This document shows, piece by piece, positions 59,655 to 64,000 of a stretch of 64,000 nucleotides of DNA (within the stretch, counting starts at the first letter, position 1; every line of letters begins with the position of its first letter). This DNA comes from a bacterium (GTDB taxonomy: Bacteria; Chloroflexota; Dormibacteria; UBA8260; Bog-877), in assembly GCA_021802115.1 (NCBI GenBank), contig JAKABA010000007.1, positions 4,008 through 68,007 of the forward strand, given 5' to 3'. The notes below the pieces were generated by a model. It did not search any database. It was given only the letters and a program-made list of their open reading frames with translations, and was not told the DNA's origin. Both the position numbers and the translations under genes were made by a program.

Positions 59655-60525
59655 CTTTGACCAAATTGGTGCCAGTCCCGAGCGCGGCGTCTCGCTGGGC
59701 CCGACCCGATCCGGGGGGAGGCCGGTCCCGTTGCCGCCGGGGCGCCCAAAACGTTGCCCGAAGTGCCACTCGATCACCATGAGGTGTGGCCAAAGGGCAT
59801 GGCGGCGCCCGCCGTGCTCGCCTCGCGAACGGCCAACCCTGGTTGGCCACAGCCCCTTGGCGACTGGGCACGTCCGGCCCCACGACCGATTTGCTCCACC
59901 GGTCCCCTTTTGGAGGGGCATTCGCAGTGCCTGGTGGGGACCGAGCCCGAGGTGTCGGTGAGGGTCGCGTCTCCGCCCCCCGCTGACGTGGTGGCCCCAG
60001 CTGGGGCCGGCCGTCCGTAGCATCGAGGCATGGGAATCCTGCCGGTGCGCCGAAGTGGTGGGACCGCCTCGCGTGTGGGTTGGCGGCTCGCCAAGCCGTC
60101 GCCGCCGTGACCCACGCCGAATCCGGGGCCGTGCTCCGGCAGCCGATTGGTCCAGTCCTGGATGACCTGTTCAATCTCGACCTCCGCTGGGATGCGCTGG
60201 CCCCCTTCGAGCCCGTTCCCGCGCCCGATGAGCTCACCGAGCGGGCGGATGAACCGGCCCGCTCCCCCGCTCGGACCCCCTTTGGCGTTCACCTGGTGCT
60301 GCTCGGCGACGCCGCCAGGGCCGCAGTGCTCGGGAGCGGCGACCTCGATGCGGGAACGGACGGCGCCTGCGGATCTGCGCTGATTCGTGGCGCGCTGGAG
60401 CGGCATCGCCAGGCAGGCCGCCCCTGAGCCAGCCAACAGCGCCTGGCCGCCGACCGAGCAAGGGGAGTGGGCAGCCGCACGGCCCCGGGCTCGCGATCGC
60501 CTTCGGCCTGGCGCTCGGGCCCGCG
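59655..60525. other. Coding-poor stretch of about 870 bp
   Basis: Several open frames but none protein-like. The frame of the downstream transporter is open back to 60253 without an ATG, GTG or TTG before 60526. Confidence 0.45.
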
Positions 60526-61701
60526 GTGGCGCTCGGACTGGGCCGTTTCGCCTATGCCCTCTTGCTCCCATCGATGCGGCTTGAGCTGCGCTGGTCGTTC
60601 GCCATCGCCGGAGCCATGAACACGGCCAACGCCTTCGGATACCTCGCGGGAGCCCTGCTGGCCGCTCCGGCCGCGCGTCGCTTGGGGACCCGCAGGTCCT
60701 TCCTGGGAGGACTCGGGGTCACGGTGGCGGCCCTCCTCGCCACAGCTGCCACCGGCAACACCACCGTGTTGGTTGCCCTGCGAGCCATCGCCGGGGTCTC
60801 GGGTGCGATCTGTTTTGTCACCGGCGCCGGGCTGGTCGCCAGCGCTGGCACCACCAGGTCCGCGCGCCGGGCCGCATCGCTCCTCGGCATTTACTTCGCT
60901 GGTGGCGGAGCGGGGATCGTGGTGTCCGGCCTGGCGATCCCCTTTCTCCTCGCCTCAACTCCGGTGGCCAGCGGCTGGCGATGGGGCTGGGTGCTTCTGG
61001 CGGGGCTCGGCCTCCTAGGGTTCGCGCTTGCGACGCCGGCAGCCCGTGCCAGCCGTGAGCCACCGACCGCGCCCTCCGCGGACAGGCGCTGGCCGGCGCG
61101 CCGCTTCCGGGCCCTGTTCGTAGGCTACGCCCTCTTCGGGGCGGGATATATCGCCTACATGACCTTCATCGTGGCCTTCTTGAAGGGCCGTGGAGCTGGG
61201 CCAGGGGAGATCACCGCTTTCTGGGTCGTCCTCGGTGCGGCTTCGGTAACCGGTGCTTTCCTGTGGGCACGCCCTCTGGCCCGCCTCCGCGGCGGGCGCG
61301 CTCCGGGCGTGGTCCTCGCCGTGGTCAGCGTCGGCGCCCTGATGCCACTCGTGTCCACCTCGCCCGAGGCCGTCACGGGGTCAGCCGTGCTGTTCGGGGG
61401 GTCGTTCCTCGCCGTGGTCACGGCGGTGACCATGGTCGCTCGCCACTCCCTCCGACCACATCATTGGACTCCTGCGATCGCCAGTCTCACAGTCGCATTT
61501 GCTTTGGGCCAATGTGCGGGCCCGGTGCTGGCCGGCGTGCTCTCGGATGGCCCGGCCGGGCTCAGGGCGGGCCTCGGTCTGTCCGCCGCTGTGCTGGTCG
61601 CGGGGGCGCTCATCGCCCTCACTCAGCGGCACCACGAGATTTCTGCCGGTGACCAGCTGCCAGCGCTGGGTCCCACCGGCCGGGAGACCGACCGCTGGTG
61701 A
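60526..61701 (+). CDS. MFS transporter, YbfB/YjiJ-like
   Basis: A 391-aa polytopic transporter of the YbfB/YjiJ family. The N-terminal GLGRFAYALLLPSM is the family signature in helix 1, and RRLGTRRSFLGGLGV is the loop 2-3 motif. About eleven further helices can be traced. GTG 60526 is the first usual start codon, but helix 1 continues upstream in frame (LAIAFGLALGPAVALG, from about 60490), so the real protein may begin earlier at a non-standard codon, or the start has been lost. Substrate unknown. Confidence 0.85.
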   Translation: MALGLGRFAYALLLPSMRLELRWSFAIAGAMNTANAFGYLAGALLAAPAARRLGTRRSFLGGLGVTVAALLATAATGNTTVLVALRAIAGVSGAICFVTGAGLVASAGTTRSARRAASLLGIYFAGGGAGIVVSGLAIPFLLASTPVASGWRWGWVLLAGLGLLGFALATPAARASREPPTAPSADRRWPARRFRALFVGYALFGAGYIAYMTFIVAFLKGRGAGPGEITAFWVVLGAASVTGAFLWARPLARLRGGRAPGVVLAVVSVGALMPLVSTSPEAVTGSAVLFGGSFLAVVTAVTMVARHSLRPHHWTPAIASLTVAFALGQCAGPVLAGVLSDGPAGLRAGLGLSAAVLVAGALIALTQRHHEISAGDQLPALGPTGRETDRW

Positions 61702-61830
61702 AGCGCGCGCCTCGCGACCGCCCACCAGGCCCCCAACTTGCGTGTCGGTTCGTGCAGCCTCGGCCCCAGCCTCCACCGTGATGTCGCAATCCCGCCAGCA
61801 TCGCGCCCTGGCGGGTGCCACACTGGGCCA

Positions 61831-63336
61831 ATGCATGAGGACTTCGACCGCTGCTACCGGGCCGCCCAGTCCAAGGACGGCCGCTTTGACGGCTGGTTCG
61901 TGACCGCGGTCAAGACCACCAGGATCTACTGCCGGCCGAGCTGCCCAGCGCGGTCGCCGCTGGCCCGGAACGTGGAGTTCTACCCGACCGCCGCGGCGGC
62001 CCAGCACGCCGGCTTTCGCGCATGCAAGCGGTGTCGCCCTGACGCGTCGCCCGGCTCGCCGGAGTGGGACGCGCGCCAGGATGTGGTGGCTCGGGCGATG
62101 CGCCTGATCTCAGACGGCGTCGTGGATCGGGAGGGTGTCTTCGGCCTGGCGTCCCGCCTCGGCTACAGCGCCCGCCAGGTGGAGCGCCACTTGGTGGCCG
62201 AGCTTGGCACGGGTCCGCTTGCTCTTGCCAGGGCCAACCGTGCCCAGACCGCAAGGCTGCTCATCGAGACCACCCCCATGGGTTTCGCCGAGGTGGCCTT
62301 CGCCGCAGGGTTCTCGAGTATTCGACAGTTCAACGACACGGTGCGCTGGGTGTTCGCCGGTACCCCCAGCGAGCTGCGTGCACGGGCCCTTGGTCGCGGT
62401 GCCCTGGGAGCGCCGATCAGGGCAGGGACCCCAGGTGGGCTGGCGTTCCGCCTCCCGTTTCGCCAGCCCTTCGTCCCCGACAGCCTCTTTGGCCACTTGG
62501 GGGCCACCGCTGTACCGGGATGCGAGGAGGTCCGCAACGGGGCATATCGCCGCACGCTCGGGCTGCCCCACGGGAACGGCATCGTCGCGCTCGCGCCCCG
62601 GGCAGACCACGTGGCCTGCCGGCTGGCCCTCGACGATCTGCGTGACCTCCCCACCGCCATTGCCCGGTGCCGTCGCCTTCTCGATCTCGATGCCGACCCC
62701 GAGGCGATCACAGAGGCTCTGGTTGACGACCCGGCGCTCTCCTCCCTGGTGGCGAAGGCCCCTGGTCGTCGCATCCCGCGCACCGTGGACGGCGCCGAGA
62801 TGGCGCTGCGGGTCGTGCTCGGCCAGCAGGTCTCGACCAAGGCGGCACGCACCCACGCGGCCCGCCTCGCCGAGCGCCATGGCGCACCGATCGACGACCC
62901 ATCAGGCGGTCTGAGCTGGGTATTCCCCTCGGTTGAGGCCCTCCTCGAGCTCGATCCGGAAGAGCTCGCCATGCCGAAGGCTCGTCGGGCAACCGTACTC
63001 GCACTGGTCGCGGCATTGGCGGATGGCACCATCGAGCTCGGCATCGGAGCCGACAGGGAGCGCGCCCGCCACCAGCTGGCTGGGGTCACCGGCATTGGGC
63101 CATGGACGCTCGCTGTGATCTCCATGCGGGCGCTCGGTGACCCTGACGCCTTCCCGGCGACCGATATGGGTGTGGCGAAGGGCGCCGCCGCGCTCGGCCT
63201 ACCCACCACCTCTGCCGCGCTACTCGCCCACAGCCGACGGTGGCAGCCGTGGAGGTCCTATGCCGTCCAGTACCTGTGGGCCACCCAGGCCCATCCGATC
63301 AACCACTGGCCACCGGAGGAACCATCATGCAGCTGA
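61831..63336 (+). CDS. Ada-AlkA fusion: DNA alkylation repair regulator/glycosylase
   Basis: A 501-aa three-part protein. Residues 1-80 are the Ada zinc domain with four Cys ligands C34, C38, C65 and C68, of which the first accepts methyl groups from phosphotriesters. About 85-165 is an AraC-type helix-turn-helix (LGYSARQVERHLVAELG; GFSSIRQFNDTVRWVF). The rest is AlkA: LGQQVSTKAARTHAARLA, VTGIGPWTLAVI (HhH-GPD) and catalytic D445 in ATDMGVA. It removes alkylated bases and activates its own regulon. The downstream ogt gene overlaps it by 10 nt. Confidence 0.94.
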   Translation: MHEDFDRCYRAAQSKDGRFDGWFVTAVKTTRIYCRPSCPARSPLARNVEFYPTAAAAQHAGFRACKRCRPDASPGSPEWDARQDVVARAMRLISDGVVDREGVFGLASRLGYSARQVERHLVAELGTGPLALARANRAQTARLLIETTPMGFAEVAFAAGFSSIRQFNDTVRWVFAGTPSELRARALGRGALGAPIRAGTPGGLAFRLPFRQPFVPDSLFGHLGATAVPGCEEVRNGAYRRTLGLPHGNGIVALAPRADHVACRLALDDLRDLPTAIARCRRLLDLDADPEAITEALVDDPALSSLVAKAPGRRIPRTVDGAEMALRVVLGQQVSTKAARTHAARLAERHGAPIDDPSGGLSWVFPSVEALLELDPEELAMPKARRATVLALVAALADGTIELGIGADRERARHQLAGVTGIGPWTLAVISMRALGDPDAFPATDMGVAKGAAALGLPTTSAALLAHSRRWQPWRSYAVQYLWATQAHPINHWPPEEPSCS

Positions 63337-63830
63337 CCCGCTATCGGACCGTCGACAGCCCGATCGGCCGGCTCACCGTGGCTGGCCAGGGTGATGCTCT
63401 GACCAACCTGGTCATTGACGACGCAGCACACCCACCCGCGGAGCGCAGCCGGTGGGTCGAGGACAAGGAAGCCTTCCCCGATGTGGTCGCGCAACTCTCA
63501 GCCTACTTCGCCGGGAAGCGCACCGTGTTCGAGGTCACGCTGCGCCCAGCTGGCACCAGCTTCCAGCGACGGGTTTGGGCCGCCCTCTGCGAGATTCCCT
63601 ACGGGGAGACCCGCTCGTATGGTGACATCGCGGCCCGTATCGGCCAGCGCGGCGCGGCGCGTGCGGTCGGGTTGGCCAACGCGCGCAACCCGATCGCCGT
63701 CATCGTCCCCTGCCACCGGGTCATCGGGGCCGACGGCAGCCTCACCGGGTACGCGGGTGGGTTGGACGCCAAACGTGCCCTGCTTGACCTGGAGCAGGCT
63801 CGGCAACCTCCGTCGCGAGCTTCAGGATAG
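63327..63830 (+). CDS. ogt: Methylated-DNA-protein-cysteine methyltransferase
   Basis: A 167-aa suicide repair protein for O6-methylguanine. The acceptor is C129 in VIVPCHRVIG; GTSFQRRVWAALCEIPYGET, SYGDIAARIG and RAVGLANARNPI form the DNA-binding winged helix. ATG 63327 has GGAGGA 6 nt upstream and overlaps the Ada-AlkA gene, so both are made together as an adaptive-response pair. Confidence 0.95.
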   Translation: MQLTRYRTVDSPIGRLTVAGQGDALTNLVIDDAAHPPAERSRWVEDKEAFPDVVAQLSAYFAGKRTVFEVTLRPAGTSFQRRVWAALCEIPYGETRSYGDIAARIGQRGAARAVGLANARNPIAVIVPCHRVIGADGSLTGYAGGLDAKRALLDLEQARQPPSRASG

Positions 63831-63987
63831 GACTTACGGCGATAGTGCCAGTTCCTCACCGGCCTTTGCGGTGGCCACGGACGTGGCCGACACCGGTGGA
63901 GCCCCGAAAACTCTGACCATCATGAAGAACGTGCCGCCTACGTGTACGACCCAGATTGATTGTTGACACAGAGGGGAGCGCGTGCGC

Positions 63988-63999
63988 GAACGATCGTTC
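63988..63999. promoter_or_regulatory. Perfect 12-bp palindrome at the right edge
   Basis: GAACGATCGTTC reads the same on both strands and lies 20 bp after a TTGACA (63963-63968). This looks like an operator (TetR-type sites often have this form) for a gene beyond the window. The rest of 63831-63987 holds no recognisable gene. Confidence 0.45.
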
Positions 64000-64000
64000 A

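Noticed and set aside
60080..60427. 115-codon plus-strand frame
   Set aside because: No motif or ribosome-binding site, and overlapped by equally open frames on both strands.
1..64000. CRISPR arrays, insertion sequences, prophage or replication-origin signals
   Set aside because: No regularly spaced repeats, transposase or integrase motifs, phage genes or DnaA-box clusters were found by reading.

Overview
This is a high-GC bacterial window of densely packed short operons. Many adjacent genes overlap by 4 nt (GTGA or ATGA), GTG and TTG starts are common, and several genes appear to have leaderless promoters (a -10 hexamer 6-9 nt before the start codon). Two F420-type luciferase-like enzymes, a PyrR-type RNA leader and an Ada-AlkA fusion point to a high-GC Gram-positive-related or Chloroflexota/Dormibacterota-like lineage. 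That placement is an inference; there is no rRNA marker here. I saw no tRNA, rRNA, CRISPR array, transposase or prophage gene.

Layout. 1-6.5 kb: end of a VWA-like gene, an epoxide-hydrolase-like protein divergent from its probable MarR repressor across a 39-bp palindrome, an aldo/keto reductase, and two translationally coupled genes of unknown function. 6.5-10.2 kb: a membrane-anchored BNR-repeat protein, a GNAT acetyltransferase and a DUF202 protein, with a coding-poor gap. 10.3-19.5 kb (minus strand): a compact pyrimidine operon pyrB-pyrR-pyrC-carAB-pyrK-pyrD, with both carbamoyl-phosphate synthase subunits fused in one 1478-aa chain and a PyrR-binding-loop-like motif in the pyrB leader. 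19.7-26.3 kb: a B12-binding radical SAM protein, a SHOCT protein, a luciferase-like/UbiA prenyltransferase fusion, a CPBP protease and a VOC protein.

26.4-31.6 kb is the most unusual block: a DnaJ with half the usual zinc motifs, an ATP-grasp ligase coupled to a threonine-synthase-like PLP enzyme, a 57-aa LysW-like zinc-ribbon carrier protein lacking the usual C-terminal EDWGE, and a MurD-like ligase with a changed substrate motif. Together these look like a possible carrier-protein amino-acid pathway. 31.6-36.7 kb: a MoxR ATPase - VWA - unknown - cytoplasmic NlpC/P60 operon. 36.9-39.6 kb: ComB-like phosphatase, dienelactone hydrolase, AhpD-like protein, FMN split-barrel protein.

39.6-46.5 kb is loosely packed, with small membrane proteins, a PASTA protein, an F420-type oxidoreductase and an amidase_3 protein missing a zinc ligand. 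46.5-56.3 kb holds oxidoreductases, a phosphotransferase, acetyltransferase, transporter, amine oxidase, a DDAH-like hydrolase, and a TetR-controlled NmrA/SDR/membrane-protein operon. 56.3-60.5 kb is coding-poor apart from small proteins and an SPFH/ribbon-helix-helix pair. 60.5-64 kb carries an MFS transporter and a DNA-alkylation repair pair (Ada-AlkA, Ogt).
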